A stretch of 64,000 bases of DNA, taken from NCBI RefSeq assembly GCF_013423485.1, contig NZ_JABFFR010000015.1, positions 62,001 to 126,000 on the forward strand, in the 5' to 3' direction. The translations under genes and the position numbers were made by a program. The stretch's first letter is position 1, and each line of letters opens with the position of its first letter. Source of the stretch: Azospirillum oleiclasticum (GTDB lineage: Bacteria; Pseudomonadota; Alphaproteobacteria; Azospirillales; Azospirillaceae). The notes under the pieces were generated by a model. That model saw nothing but the letters and a program-made list of their open reading frames with translations. It ran no database searches and was not told where the DNA came from. Below, piece after piece: positions 18,068 through 27,177 of the stretch.

Positions 18068-18849
18068 TGGGCGGTCCATCCCCCGTCCACGACGAGGCTG
18101 TGGCCGGTGACATAGGAGGAGGCGGCCGAGGCCAGGAAGACGGCGGCTCCGGTCAGCTCGTCGGTGCCGCAGAAGCGGCCCATCGGGGTCTGGCCCAGAA
18201 GCCGTTGCGAGATCTTCGGGTGCTCGCGCACGCGCACGGTCAGCTCGGTCTCGACGAAGCCGGGGGCGATGCTGTTCACCCGCACGCCGGACGGCGCCCA
18301 ATCGACCGCCAGAACCTTGGTGAGCTGTTCCAGCCCGCCCTTGGCGGCGCAGTAGGGCAGGGTCTTGCGCAGCGCCACATGCCCGCCGATGGAGCTGATG
18401 TTGATGATGCTGCCGCGCTGGCGCGCCAGCATCGCGGTTCCGAAGTGCCGGCAGCACAGGAAGGTGCCGGTCAGGTTGATATCGATGATGGAACGCCATT
18501 CCATCTCGCTGGTCTCTTCCGCGGCACGGTAGATCGGATTGATGCCGGCGTTGTTGACCAGCACATCGACCCGGCCGCTGCGCTCGAGCACCGCGGCGGC
18601 CAGTGCCGCCACGTCCTCCTCGCGTGACACGTCGGCCGTCTTCCACCACACCCGCGCGCCCTCGGCCGCCAGTTCGTCCGCGGTGGCGGCCAGCGGCTCG
18701 GGGGTGCGCCCGCACAGGACCACCTCGGCCCCGGCGCCGGCGAGCCCCGCCGCCAGCGACCGCCCGATGCCGCGCCCTCCGCCGGTGACCACGGCCACCG
18801 ATCCGGACAGGTCGAACAGGCTCCGCATGCGTTCCTGCAACGCGCTCAT
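18064..18849 (-). CDS. SDR-family oxidoreductase
   Basis: This 261-residue short-chain dehydrogenase has TGGGRGIG, VLVNNAGI and the catalytic YCAAK motif. It is of the FabG/glucose-dehydrogenase-like type and probably interconverts a hydroxy and a keto group on an acyl chain. The ATG at 18849 overlaps the stop of the upstream dehydrogenase by four bases, which decides the start over an in-frame ATG at 18888. Its position beside a kinase/ACAD10-11-type pair is like LvaD in the levulinate pathway, which reduces a 4-keto to a 4-hydroxyacyl-CoA. That role is inferred. Confidence 0.9.
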   Translation of the reverse strand: MSALQERMRSLFDLSGSVAVVTGGGRGIGRSLAAGLAGAGAEVVLCGRTPEPLAATADELAAEGARVWWKTADVSREEDVAALAAAVLERSGRVDVLVNNAGINPIYRAAEETSEMEWRSIIDINLTGTFLCCRHFGTAMLARQRGSIINISSIGGHVALRKTLPYCAAKGGLEQLTKVLAVDWAPSGVRVNSIAPGFVETELTVRVREHPKISQRLLGQTPMGRFCGTDELTGAAVFLASAASSYVTGHSLVVDGGWTAQ

Positions 18850-20027
18850 TGAACGGCCTCCCGTGCCAGCTTGCGTGCGATGCTCCATCGGTGGACCTCC
18901 GACGGCCCGTCATAAATCCGGAAGGGCCGCACCTCGCGGAAGATGCGCTCGACCACCGTGTCGCCGGTGGTGCCGAGCCCGCCGAGGACCTGGAGGCTGC
19001 GATCGACGATGCGCCAGATCGCCTCCGAGCAGATCACCTTCGCCATGCTGGACTCGTGCCGGCCCTTGCCGCCCCGGTCGAGCACCCAGGCGGTGTGGGC
19101 GACGACGAGCCGGCAGGTGTGGAGGTCCAGCTCGTTGTCCGCCAGTTGGAAGCCGACGCCCTCATGGTCGATCAGCGCGCGGCCGAAGGCGCGGCGCTGC
19201 CGCGCGTAGGCGGTGGCGACGTCGTGCGCGCGCTGTGCGGCGCCCAGCCAGCGCATGCAGTGGGTCAGCCGCGCCGGCGCCAGCCGCACCTGGGCGTAGC
19301 GGAAGCCCTCGCCCTCCCGGCCCAGCACGTCCTCCTCCGGCACGAACAGGTCGTGGAAGGAGACGACGCAGTGGCCGCCGGGGAAGCTCTGGTCGATGGT
19401 GTCCAGGGTCCGCTCGATGACGATGCCCGGCCGGTCCATGTCGGCCAGGAACATGGTCGCCTTCGGCTCCCCCTCCGGCGAGGCCTCGTCCCGCGCCATG
19501 ATGATGCAGAAGGCGGCTCCGGTGGCGCCGCTGATGAGCCACTTGGTGCCGCTGACCACATAGCCGCCGGCCACCTTCCGGTAGCGGGTGAGAAGCGCCG
19601 AGGGATCGGCCCCCGCACCGGGGCTTGGCTCGGTCATGGCGAAGCAGGAGCGCGTCTCCGCCATCGCCAGCGGCGCCAGCCAGCGGCGCTTCTGCCGCTC
19701 GTCGGCGACCTGCTCGAGCAGGTGCATGTTGCCCTCGTCCGGTGCGGCGATGTTGAGCGCCAGCGGGCCGAGCAGGGAATAACCGGCCGCCTCGAACACG
19801 ACCGCCTTGCCGCGGTGATCGAGGCCGAGCCCGCCCAACCCCGCCGGCATGTGCGGGGCGAGCAGGCCGGCGGCGCGGGCACGGGCGTTCAGCTCGCGCC
19901 GGAACGCGTCGGAGGGCCCGTGCGGCGACTGTCGGGGGTCGTTCTCACAGGGGATGATCTCGTCGCGTATGAAGGCTCCGACGCGGCCCTTCAGTGCCTG
20001 AAGGTCGTCGGGAATCGAGAAGTCCAT
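18846..20027 (-). CDS. Acyl-CoA dehydrogenase of the ACAD10/11 type
   Basis: This 393-residue flavoprotein resembles the dehydrogenase domain of ACAD10/ACAD11 and bacterial LvaC. Shared features are APDEGNMHLLEQ, SCFAMTEP, GGHCVVSFHDLFVP and LAPARLTHCMRWLGAA. The active-site segment reads YDGPSEVHR, so Asp replaces the glutamate found in classical enzymes (YEG). In the ACAD10/11 group this goes with handling 4-phosphorylated acyl-CoAs, with elimination of phosphate. The gene immediately upstream (20055-21176) is an APH-like kinase, the expected partner. I am sure of the family; the exact reaction is inferred. Confidence 0.9.
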   Translation of the reverse strand: MDFSIPDDLQALKGRVGAFIRDEIIPCENDPRQSPHGPSDAFRRELNARARAAGLLAPHMPAGLGGLGLDHRGKAVVFEAAGYSLLGPLALNIAAPDEGNMHLLEQVADERQKRRWLAPLAMAETRSCFAMTEPSPGAGADPSALLTRYRKVAGGYVVSGTKWLISGATGAAFCIIMARDEASPEGEPKATMFLADMDRPGIVIERTLDTIDQSFPGGHCVVSFHDLFVPEEDVLGREGEGFRYAQVRLAPARLTHCMRWLGAAQRAHDVATAYARQRRAFGRALIDHEGVGFQLADNELDLHTCRLVVAHTAWVLDRGGKGRHESSMAKVICSEAIWRIVDRSLQVLGGLGTTGDTVVERIFREVRPFRIYDGPSEVHRWSIARKLAREAVQ

Positions 20028-20054
20028 GGCGTTCCATCCCTTCGGGCGCGTTCT

Positions 20055-21176
20055 TCAGAAGACGCGGCCCTGGCTGACGTCGTGGGTGAAGTCGAGGACC
20101 GCCTCCGCCAGCTCGCCGAAGCCGGCGTAGCGGGGATCGGTCGTCGTGCCCGCGAGGTGGCGGGCGTGGAGCTGCTGGAAGACGACCGCCAGCTTGAACA
20201 GCGCCAGCACCCGGTGGAAGCGGAAGCCGGACAGGTCGCGGCCGGTGCGGGCGGCGTAGCGTTCGGCCGCCTCGCGGCGGCTCGGGAAGCCGTAGCCCGC
20301 AGTCGGCATCTGCCCCAGCGCCCGCACCGCCGGCGGGTCGCCGGCCTCGGTCCAGTAGCTGAGCAGCGTCGCCAGATCGAACAGAGGATCCCCGCGCGTG
20401 CCCTGGTCCCAGTCGAGAATGGCGACCGGCGCCAGCCGGTGCGGATCGAGGATCAGGTTGTCGAGCTTGAAATCGTTGTGCAGCAACGTCGCCGCAGCCG
20501 GGCGCACCCGGCCAACCTCCCGGCCCAGCCAGGCGGCCAGCTCCGCGGTCGGCCCGGTCAGCGCCTCCGGTCCGGCACACAGCGTGGCGCGCCGAACCCA
20601 GCCGGTCACCGCACGGTCGAGGAACCCCTCCGGGTGGCCCAGATCGTCCAGCCCTACAGACGCCGGATCGACGGCGTGGATATCGGCAAGCGCGTCGATC
20701 AGGAGCGGTCCCAGGCGGGCGCCGGCGGCCGGCTCCCGCGCCAGCCGCGGCGGCGCGTCGCCGGCCAGGGTCACGCCCGCCCGGTATTCCAGCAGGATGA
20801 AGGGGCGGCCCGCGACGGCCTCCTCCTCGCACAGGTGCAGGCTGCGCGGTGCGAGGGGCAGGGCGCGCCAGAGACAGCTGAGGATGCGGTGTTCGCGCCG
20901 CATGTCGTTGGCGCCGGGCGGCAAGGGGCCGGGCGGCGGGGTGCGCAGCACCACCTTCCGGCCATCGAGCGTGACCAGGAAGTTCAGATTGGCCAGACCG
21001 CCGCGGAACTGGCGTGGCGCGGCGCCGGGATCCAGGGTCAGGCCGTGCGCGGCGAGGTGGGTGGCGATGCGCGGCCAATCCAGCGGCGCCGTGTCGGCCG
21101 GATTGTGGAACATGGGGTCGTCGAGCGGCATGGTCGCCTGCGTCTCGATTGAGGGGGACTGCGGAGAGGGGCTCAT
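20055..21176 (-). CDS. APH/ACAD10-type phosphotransferase, probable hydroxyacyl-CoA kinase
   Basis: This 373-residue protein has the aminoglycoside-phosphotransferase/choline-kinase fold. The catalytic loop is HNDFKLDN (Brenner motif HxDxxxxN) and the metal-binding aspartate is in AILDWDQGT. In ACAD10/11 and in bacterial LvaA this kind of kinase phosphorylates the hydroxyl of 4-hydroxyacyl-CoA. Here it is followed 27 bases later by the matching ACAD10/11-type dehydrogenase. The ATG at 21176 has AAGGAG upstream and is the first gene of the minus-strand operon, just behind the promoter and operator at 21194-21238. Antibiotic resistance is unlikely given the context. Confidence 0.88.
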   Translation of the reverse strand: MSPSPQSPSIETQATMPLDDPMFHNPADTAPLDWPRIATHLAAHGLTLDPGAAPRQFRGGLANLNFLVTLDGRKVVLRTPPPGPLPPGANDMRREHRILSCLWRALPLAPRSLHLCEEEAVAGRPFILLEYRAGVTLAGDAPPRLAREPAAGARLGPLLIDALADIHAVDPASVGLDDLGHPEGFLDRAVTGWVRRATLCAGPEALTGPTAELAAWLGREVGRVRPAAATLLHNDFKLDNLILDPHRLAPVAILDWDQGTRGDPLFDLATLLSYWTEAGDPPAVRALGQMPTAGYGFPSRREAAERYAARTGRDLSGFRFHRVLALFKLAVVFQQLHARHLAGTTTDPRYAGFGELAEAVLDFTHDVSQGRVF

Positions 21177-21193
21177 GCTAAGCACGCTCCTTA

Positions 21194-21204
21194 TAGTCCG
21201 ACAA
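21194..21204. promoter_or_regulatory. FadR-type operator, site 1
   Basis: TAGTCCGACAA matches the FadR-subfamily GntR consensus TNGTNNNACNA exactly. It covers the expected transcription start of the minus-strand promoter at 21211-21238, a position suited to repression. It is nearly identical to the sites at 21396 and 30745. Confidence 0.7.
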
Positions 21205-21210
21205 TCCGAT

Positions 21211-21238
21211 CCTATAAGCAGCCAATCGGAGCTGTCAA
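21211..21238 (-). promoter_or_regulatory. Sigma-70-type promoter of the minus-strand acyl-CoA operon
   Basis: On the minus strand TTGACA (21238-21233) is followed after 16 bases by TATAGG (21216-21211). The predicted start near 21204 lies inside operator site 1. The promoter serves the phosphotransferase gene starting at 21176. Confidence 0.7.
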
Positions 21239-21362
21239 CGGGTTCATTCTCCGGATGGTCATGGAACGGCACTGCAACAACGACGAATGGCCGCCAACGT
21301 TGAGGCGTGCCAGGCATTTCCAGTCGATGATGCGGGCTGTTCACGCCTATTTGTTCGTAACG
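21239..21362. other. Spacer between divergent promoters
   Basis: This lies between the minus-strand promoter (21211-21238) and the plus-strand promoter (21363-21391). I see no gene. The whole intergenic region 21177-21540 is the divergent control region of the island. Confidence 0.5.
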
Positions 21363-21391
21363 TTGACAAACAAACTGGGCGACGATATGGT
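21363..21391 (+). promoter_or_regulatory. Sigma-70-type promoter of the TRAP/hydroxylase operon
   Basis: TTGACA (21363-21368) and TATGGT (21386-21391) are separated by the optimal 17 bases. The expected start near 21398 falls inside operator site 2. The transcript has a leader of about 140 bases before the DctP gene. Confidence 0.7.
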
Positions 21392-21395
21392 GGGA

Positions 21396-21406
21396 TCGTC
21401 CGACAA
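21396..21406. promoter_or_regulatory. FadR-type operator, site 2
   Basis: TCGTCCGACAA matches TNGTNNNACNA exactly, differs from site 1 at one base, and has the same placement over the transcription start of its promoter. Confidence 0.68.
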
Positions 21407-21540
21407 ACGGAGCGAGGCCTTTCCGACAGGTGCCGCCTGTCTGGCGCCAGATCGGCGTGATCGTCCCCAAGGATGCGGGGCGAGGTCGCGTGTCCGTCGG
21501 ACCAACGAGATGGAACAATCAGTAGAACCCGGAGGAAACG

Positions 21541-22581
21541 ATGAAAACGCCTTGGATGAGGCCTCTGCTCGGCGCTGCGCTGCTGGTCGCCGCATCTGGT
21601 GTCACACCCACCTCCGCGCAGGAGGGCGGGGCGCTGCGTCTTCGCCTCGCGGACAGCCTGCCAGCCGGCCATTTTCTGACGAACTACGCGACGCGCTACT
21701 TCATGGAGGAAGTGACCAAGCGGTCAAACGGCGCGGTGACCTTCGAGCACTACCCGTCGGAGCAGCTCGGCAAGGCCAAGGACATCATCGCGCTGACGCA
21801 GAACGGCGTCGTCGACATCGGTTACGCGCCGGTGGCCGCGGTCGCCGACAAGCTGCCCTTGTCGGCCGTGGCCGAGCTGCCCGGCACCTTCACCACCTCC
21901 TGCCACGGCACGCTCGCGTTCTGGAAGCTCGCCCGCGAAGGCATCCTCGCGAAACAGGAATTCGCGCCCCAACGTCTCCGCGTCATTTTCGCCTACGTCA
22001 ACCCGCCCTTCCAGCTCTTCGGCGCCCGTCCGGCCCTCAGCACGGTCCAGGCCTTCCATGGCGCGAAGCTGCGGGCGGTCGGCGGTGCGCAGACACTGAC
22101 GGTGCGGGCCTTCGGCGCCGTCCCCGTTTCGCTGACCACCAGCGAAGTCCATGAGGGCCTGACGCGCGGCACCATCGATGGGATCCTGTTTCCGGTCCCG
22201 AACATCTACTCCTACGACCTGCAGCGGGAACTGAAGACCTACACCGACCGCAAGAACTTCGGCAGCTCCGTGGGCGCCTACATGATCAGCGAGCGGAAGT
22301 GGCAATCCCTGCCGCAGCCCGTGCGTGATGTCATGACGGCGGTGGGCGACGAGGCGACGCGGCGCGCCTGCGATCTGGCGGACCGGGACGTGGAGGCCGC
22401 CTACAAGCGCTTCCAGGAACTCGGGCTGAAGAAGCTGGAGACCACCCCCGAGCAGGATGCGGCGCTCGAGGCGGCGCTCAAAACGGTCACGGCGGACTGG
22501 GTGCAGCGTCTCGACGGGCAGCGCAAACCGGCGCGGGAAGTGCTGGCGAGGTTTGAGGAAGCGCTCGCCGAGGTGCGCTAG
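21541..22581 (+). CDS. dctP: TRAP transporter substrate-binding protein (DctP family)
   Basis: This 346-residue periplasmic protein captures an organic acid for the TRAP permease encoded next. It has a signal peptide (residues 1-26, ending TPTSAQ) and DctP-family features such as LRLADSLPAGHFLTNYATRYFMEE-type N-terminal sequence and RAVGGAQTLTVRAFGAVPVSLTTSE-type ligand-loop sequence, where an Arg usually binds the carboxylate. GGAGGAAACG precedes the ATG. It is the first gene of a seven-gene plus-strand operon running to 29699. The ligand is probably the carboxylate degraded by the island. Confidence 0.92.
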   Translation: MKTPWMRPLLGAALLVAASGVTPTSAQEGGALRLRLADSLPAGHFLTNYATRYFMEEVTKRSNGAVTFEHYPSEQLGKAKDIIALTQNGVVDIGYAPVAAVADKLPLSAVAELPGTFTTSCHGTLAFWKLAREGILAKQEFAPQRLRVIFAYVNPPFQLFGARPALSTVQAFHGAKLRAVGGAQTLTVRAFGAVPVSLTTSEVHEGLTRGTIDGILFPVPNIYSYDLQRELKTYTDRKNFGSSVGAYMISERKWQSLPQPVRDVMTAVGDEATRRACDLADRDVEAAYKRFQELGLKKLETTPEQDAALEAALKTVTADWVQRLDGQRKPAREVLARFEEALAEVR

Positions 22582-22638
22582 GCGGCACCGGCCGCGCGAT
22601 CCGGGCCATGCCCGCCCCCCCAGTCTGCGAGGTGAGCC

Positions 22639-23145
22639 ATGCACGCCTTCCTTGACCGCATCGAACGGGCGATGGCCGCCTGCGCCGGTGTGGTGACCCT
22701 CCTCCTGATGGCCGCGACGGCACTCGATGCGGCGTCCCGTTATCTGCTGCACCGGCCGATCACCGGGATGGTCGAGGTGACCGGCGATTACGCGATCGTG
22801 GCGATCGTCTTCCTGTCACTCAGCCATGCCTCGCGGCAGGGGTCGCTGATCCGCATCCCGATGTTCGTCCAGTGGCTGCCGGCATCCGTGGAGCGCTGGG
22901 TCAACCACGCGGTGCAACTCCTGTCCGTCGCGGTCGCGCTTCTGCTTGCCGGTGCCATGGTCGGGCAGCTCCAGGATTCCATTGCGATGCGGACCATGTC
23001 GGTCGGTGCGGTCGAGTATGTACTTTGGCCATCCTACGTCGTGGCACTGGCGGGGTTGTCGGCCTTGGCGCTCCGCCTCCTCATCGACCTGCCGCGGGTC
23101 GGGTCGAAGACCACCGGCATCTTCGCCGATTCTCCCGATCTGTAG
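22639..23145 (+). CDS. dctQ: TRAP transporter small permease (DctQ family)
   Basis: This 168-residue inner-membrane protein has about four predicted membrane helices (starting near VVTLLLMAATALDAASRY and YAIVAIVFLSL). It forms the small membrane subunit that pairs with DctM. Length and arrangement are typical. The stop lies 13 bases before the chosen DctM start. Confidence 0.9.
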   Translation: MHAFLDRIERAMAACAGVVTLLLMAATALDAASRYLLHRPITGMVEVTGDYAIVAIVFLSLSHASRQGSLIRIPMFVQWLPASVERWVNHAVQLLSVAVALLLAGAMVGQLQDSIAMRTMSVGAVEYVLWPSYVVALAGLSALALRLLIDLPRVGSKTTGIFADSPDL

Positions 23146-23157
23146 GTGGACACGACC

Positions 23158-24456
23158 ATGCTGTATGTTCCCTTCGCCATCCTTGTGGCAGCGCTCCTCT
23201 TCGGCGTGCCGATCGCGTTCAGCCTGACGCTCGCGGGCGCCTTCGGGCTCTGGATCACCCTCGGCGATGTCGGGCAGGTGGTCGAGGTCGTCGGGACCAC
23301 CGTGTTCTCCTCGGTCGCGGACTACACGTTGTCGACCGTTCCGCTGTTCATTCTGATGGCGTTCCTGGCCTCGCAGAGCGGCGTCGCGCGGGAGCTGTTC
23401 GCGGCGCTGTCATCCTGGACTTCGAACATACGCGGCGGGCTCGCCGTCGCCACGGTGGGCGCCACCGGCATGTTCGGCGCCCTGTCGGGTGCCAGCACCG
23501 CCGCCGCCGCGGTGATGTCCCAGGTCGCGGTGCCCAACATGCGGAGTCACGGCTATGCCGATGAAGTGGCGGCGGGCGCCGTCGCCGTCGGCGCCACCAC
23601 GGCCATCCTGATCCCGCCGTCCATCGCGCTGGTCATCTACGGCCTGATGACGGAGACCTCGCTCGGCGACCTGCTGATCGCCGGCATCCTTCCCGGCGTG
23701 CTGCTCGCCGTGCTGCTGGCGGCCACCATCCTGATCTGGGTGCGGATCAATCCTACCCTGGCACCGGAGACCTACCCCTCATCCTGGAGCGAACGCGTTG
23801 CCAGCCTGCGGGGCGTGTGGCCCAGCGCGACGTTGATCCTGCTGATGCTGTCGCTGCTCTATTCCGGCATCGCCACCCCGACCGAGGTCGGGGCCATCGG
23901 CGCGGTGAGCGCGATGGCGCTGGGCTTCGCGCTGCGCCGGCTGACCTGGCAGGGTGTGATGATCGCCGTGCACCAGACACTGCGCGCCTCCGCCATGATC
24001 TTCCTCATCTTCATCGCCGCGAAGATCTTCGGCTACTACCTGTCGCTCAGCCAGATCCCGCAGATGCTGGTGACCTGGGTCGGCCATCTGGCGGTCAACC
24101 GCTGGTTCATCATCGTCGGAATCATCGCCGGCTACTTCGTCCTCAGCATGTTCATGGACGAGCTTCCGCTGATGGTGATCACGTTGCCGCTGACCTTTCC
24201 GATCATCGTGTCGCTCGGCTTCGATCCGGTGTGGTTCGGCGTGCTGACCATGATGATGATCGCCATGGGCCTGGTGTTCCCACCCGTCGGCATGGTCGCC
24301 TTCGTGGTCAGCGCCTCGGGCGGCGTGGCGCTCTCCAAGGTCTATAAGGGAACTTTGTTCCTCATCCTTTCGATCTTCGCCGCCACGGCGCTGCTGATGG
24401 TCTTCCCGGAGATCGCGCTGTACCTGCCCGCACTCGTGCGCGGCCGCGAGTTCTGA
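23158..24456 (+). CDS. dctM: TRAP transporter large permease (DctM family)
   Basis: This 432-residue protein is the large transport subunit, with around twelve hydrophobic helices and the family signature [20 protein letters not shown]. It couples uptake to a sodium or proton gradient. I prefer the ATG at 23158, preceded by AGGTGG, over an in-frame GTG at 23146 that directly follows the DctQ stop. It completes a full TRAP transporter. Confidence 0.93.
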   Translation: MLYVPFAILVAALLFGVPIAFSLTLAGAFGLWITLGDVGQVVEVVGTTVFSSVADYTLSTVPLFILMAFLASQSGVARELFAALSSWTSNIRGGLAVATVGATGMFGALSGASTAAAAVMSQVAVPNMRSHGYADEVAAGAVAVGATTAILIPPSIALVIYGLMTETSLGDLLIAGILPGVLLAVLLAATILIWVRINPTLAPETYPSSWSERVASLRGVWPSATLILLMLSLLYSGIATPTEVGAIGAVSAMALGFALRRLTWQGVMIAVHQTLRASAMIFLIFIAAKIFGYYLSLSQIPQMLVTWVGHLAVNRWFIIVGIIAGYFVLSMFMDELPLMVITLPLTFPIIVSLGFDPVWFGVLTMMMIAMGLVFPPVGMVAFVVSASGGVALSKVYKGTLFLILSIFAATALLMVFPEIALYLPALVRGREF

Positions 24457-24499
24457 CCGGCCGCCATCCGACAATCCACTGGTCCACGGGAGGACAACC

Positions 24500-24946
24500 A
24501 TGACGACCCTTTCGGTCAACGGGCGGAAGCATGCGATCATGCTGCCCGCGGACGTTCCGCTCCTCTGGGTTCTGCGCGACCATCTCGGCCTCACCGGCAC
24601 GAAGTACGGCTGCGGGATCGGTCAGTGCGGCGCTTGCACGGTGCATGTGAACGGCGAGCCGGTCCGTTCCTGCACGATCCCGGTCGGTGAGCTGGACGGT
24701 GCCGCCGTACGCACGGTCGAGGGGCTGTCGCCCGACCGGTCCCACCCCGTGCAGGCGGCTTGGATCGCCGAGCAGGTGCCGCAGTGCGGCTATTGCCAGT
24801 CCGGGATGATCATGGCCGCGGTCGCGCTGCTCCAGCGCACCCCGGCGCCGACCGACGCCGACATCGACGCCGCGATGACCAACATCTGCCGCTGCGGCAC
24901 CTACCAGCGCGTCCGCGCCGCCATCCATCGGGCGGCCAAGGCATGA
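24500..24946 (+). CDS. [2Fe-2S] subunit of a molybdenum hydroxylase
   Basis: This 148-residue protein carries two 2Fe-2S clusters of the xanthine-dehydrogenase type. The N-terminal plant-ferredoxin cluster uses Cys38, Cys43, Cys46 and Cys58 ([10 protein letters not shown]), and the second uses CGYC and CRC further on. It passes electrons from the molybdenum site in the next protein. GGGAGGACAACC precedes the ATG. The two-gene form, without a FAD subunit, is like isoquinoline 1-oxidoreductase (IorAB) and some periplasmic aldehyde dehydrogenases, which use cytochrome-type acceptors. Confidence 0.92.
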   Translation: MTTLSVNGRKHAIMLPADVPLLWVLRDHLGLTGTKYGCGIGQCGACTVHVNGEPVRSCTIPVGELDGAAVRTVEGLSPDRSHPVQAAWIAEQVPQCGYCQSGMIMAAVALLQRTPAPTDADIDAAMTNICRCGTYQRVRAAIHRAAKA

Positions 24947-24975
24947 CCGGGCGACAGGACCAGGGAGGAACCGCC

Positions 24976-27144
24976 ATGTCCGGAACCATTGCGCTCGACC
25001 GCCGCGCGCTGCTGAAGGGCGGCGTGGCACTCGGTAGCGGGCTGCTGCTCGCCGTTCCCCTGTCCGGTCCGGTGCTGGCCGCCGCCGGGCCGGCGGCCGC
25101 CACCGATCTGGGCGCCTTCCTGCGGATAGCCGCCGACGACACCGTCACCGTCATCGTGCCGGTGGTCGAGATGGGGCAGGGCGCCATGACCGCGCTCGCC
25201 GTGGTGATCGTGGACGAGCTGGGCGCCGATTGGAGCCGAGTTGCCGTGGCGCCGCCGCCCGCCGGCACCGCCTACCAGCGGCCGGACGTGACCAAGTACC
25301 AGCTCACCTCCGGTAGCTGGAGCGTGCGGCTGTGGTACGCCCCGCTGCGCACCGCCGCCGCCGCCGCCCGGACGATGCTGGTGGCCGCCGCCGCGAAGGA
25401 GTGGGGCGTCGATGCAGCGTCCTGCGCCACGGAGGCGGGGCGCGTCCTGCACCGGCCATCCGGCCGGTCGATCGGGTTCGGCGCGGTCGCCGCCGCGGCC
25501 GCCCGGCTGCCGGTGCCGGAAAAGCTGGTGCTCAAGGCCGCCGCCGACCTCACGCTGATCGGCCGGTCGGTGCCGCGCGTCGATGTGCCGTCCAAGGTGG
25601 ACGGCAGCGGTGTGTACGGCATCGACGTCACGGTGCCCGGCATGGTGCACGCGGCCATCCGGCATGCGCCGGTCTATGGTGGCGGTGTCCGGTCCGTCGA
25701 TCGCGCCTCCATCGCCGGCGAGCCGGGCGTGCTGGCGGTGGTCGAGGTGCCTGGGGCGGTGGTGGTGGTGGCCGAGAGTTTCTGGCAGGCCAAGGCCGCG
25801 GCCGAGCGGCTGGATGTCGCCTTCGCCCCGACGCCCCACGACACGGCCGGCACCGACGCCCTGATGGCCGAGGAGCGCCGCAAGCTCGACGCGCCGCAGG
25901 CGGCGCGCTTCCGCAGCGTCGGCGACGCTGCGGCGGCGATCGCCGGGGCCGCGCGCGTGGTGACCGCCGACTACAGCGTGCCCTTCATCCACCACGCGAC
26001 GCTGGAGCCGATGAACTGTACCGCCAGCGTCACCGCCGACGGCTGCACGCTGTGGGTCCCGACCCAGTGCCACACCACCGCGCTGGAGGCCGCGGTTCGG
26101 CTGACCGGTTTCGACGAGAGCCGGATCCGCATCCACGCCACGCTGCTCGGCGGCGGCTTCGGGCGGCGCATCCACACCGACTTCATCGAACCGGCGATCC
26201 TCTCCTCCAAGGCGGTCGGGCGGCCGGTGAAGCTGCTGTTCACACGCGAGGAGGACATGCAGCACGGCTTCCATCGCCCCGCCATGACGGCCCGCCTCAC
26301 CGCCAGCCTCGACGCCGGGGGCGGGATGACCGGGCTGTCGATGCGGGTGGTCGGGCCCTCGGTGCACGAGCATTTCTGGCCCGCCTTCTTCAAGGACGGG
26401 CTCGACTACGCGGCCGTCATGGGGCTGACGACCAAGGCGACCAGCTCGGGCCTGCACTACCGCATCCCGGCGCAGCACGTCGATTACATCTACCAGCCCA
26501 CCCATGTGCCGATCGGCTACTGGCGTTCGGTGGGGGCGTCGCACAACGGCTTCTTCATGGAGACCTTCATCGACGAGGTCGCCCACGCCGCCGGCGCCGA
26601 CCCCTACCGGTTCCGCCGCGCGCTCCTGCAGGACAGCCCCCGCGGGCTGGCGGTGCTCGACAAGGCGGCGGAGCTGGCCGGCTGGGGGAAACCGTTGCCG
26701 CCGGGTCATGCCCGGGGCATCGCCTTCTGCGAGAATGTCGACAGCATCGTCGCCGAGGTGGCCGAGGTGTCGGTCGTCGAGGGGCGGCTGCGCGTGCACC
26801 GGGTGGCCGCGGCGATCGACTGCGGCACGGTGATCAACCCCGACACGGTCGTCATGCAGATGCAGGGCGGCATCGTCAACGCGCTCAGCGCCGTGCTGGG
26901 GGAGGAGATCACCGTCGAGGACGGGCGCTGCGTCCAGAGCAACTTCCACGACTACCCGGTGCTGCGGCTTGCCGACGCGCCGGTCGTGGATGTCCACATC
27001 CTGCGCAGCGACGGGCCGATCGGCGGCGTCGGCGAGGCGATGGTCCCCACCTTGGCGCCCGCCGTGGGCAACGCGATCTTCGCCGCCACCGGACAGCGGC
27101 TGCGCACGCAGCCCTTCGCCCGCGACGGTCTCACGGTCGGCTGA
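24976..27144 (+). CDS. Molybdopterin-binding subunit of a molybdenum hydroxylase (IorB-like)
   Basis: This 722-residue subunit binds the molybdenum-molybdopterin cofactor and hydroxylates a heterocycle or oxidises an aldehyde using water. It begins with a twin-arginine-type signal (DRRALLKGGVALGSG), so the complex is probably exported folded to the periplasm. Cofactor motifs include MGQGAMTAL, GGGFGRRIHTDF and the catalytic glutamate in GGVGEAMVP. The ATG at 24976 follows GGGAGGAACC; an alternative ATG at 24943 overlaps the upstream stop. It forms the enzyme with the preceding 2Fe-2S protein. Isoquinoline-type N-heterocycles or aldehydes are family substrates, but the actual one is unknown. 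Confidence 0.9.
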   Translation: MSGTIALDRRALLKGGVALGSGLLLAVPLSGPVLAAAGPAAATDLGAFLRIAADDTVTVIVPVVEMGQGAMTALAVVIVDELGADWSRVAVAPPPAGTAYQRPDVTKYQLTSGSWSVRLWYAPLRTAAAAARTMLVAAAAKEWGVDAASCATEAGRVLHRPSGRSIGFGAVAAAAARLPVPEKLVLKAAADLTLIGRSVPRVDVPSKVDGSGVYGIDVTVPGMVHAAIRHAPVYGGGVRSVDRASIAGEPGVLAVVEVPGAVVVVAESFWQAKAAAERLDVAFAPTPHDTAGTDALMAEERRKLDAPQAARFRSVGDAAAAIAGAARVVTADYSVPFIHHATLEPMNCTASVTADGCTLWVPTQCHTTALEAAVRLTGFDESRIRIHATLLGGGFGRRIHTDFIEPAILSSKAVGRPVKLLFTREEDMQHGFHRPAMTARLTASLDAGGGMTGLSMRVVGPSVHEHFWPAFFKDGLDYAAVMGLTTKATSSGLHYRIPAQHVDYIYQPTHVPIGYWRSVGASHNGFFMETFIDEVAHAAGADPYRFRRALLQDSPRGLAVLDKAAELAGWGKPLPPGHARGIAFCENVDSIVAEVAEVSVVEGRLRVHRVAAAIDCGTVINPDTVVMQMQGGIVNALSAVLGEEITVEDGRCVQSNFHDYPVLRLADAPVVDVHILRSDGPIGGVGEAMVPTLAPAVGNAIFAATGQRLRTQPFARDGLTVG

Positions 27145-27177
27145 TCGCGGCGGCTCGACGACGGAGGAACGACGGAC

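Noticed and set aside
20055-21176. Aminoglycoside resistance gene
   Set aside because: The fold matches antibiotic phosphotransferases, but the neighbours and overall sequence fit the ACAD10/LvaA-type kinase group.
24470-24480. Operator-like CATCCGACAAT upstream of the molybdenum hydroxylase gene
   Set aside because: Only one half matches the FadR-type consensus and there is no promoter next to it; the gene is already inside the TRAP operon.
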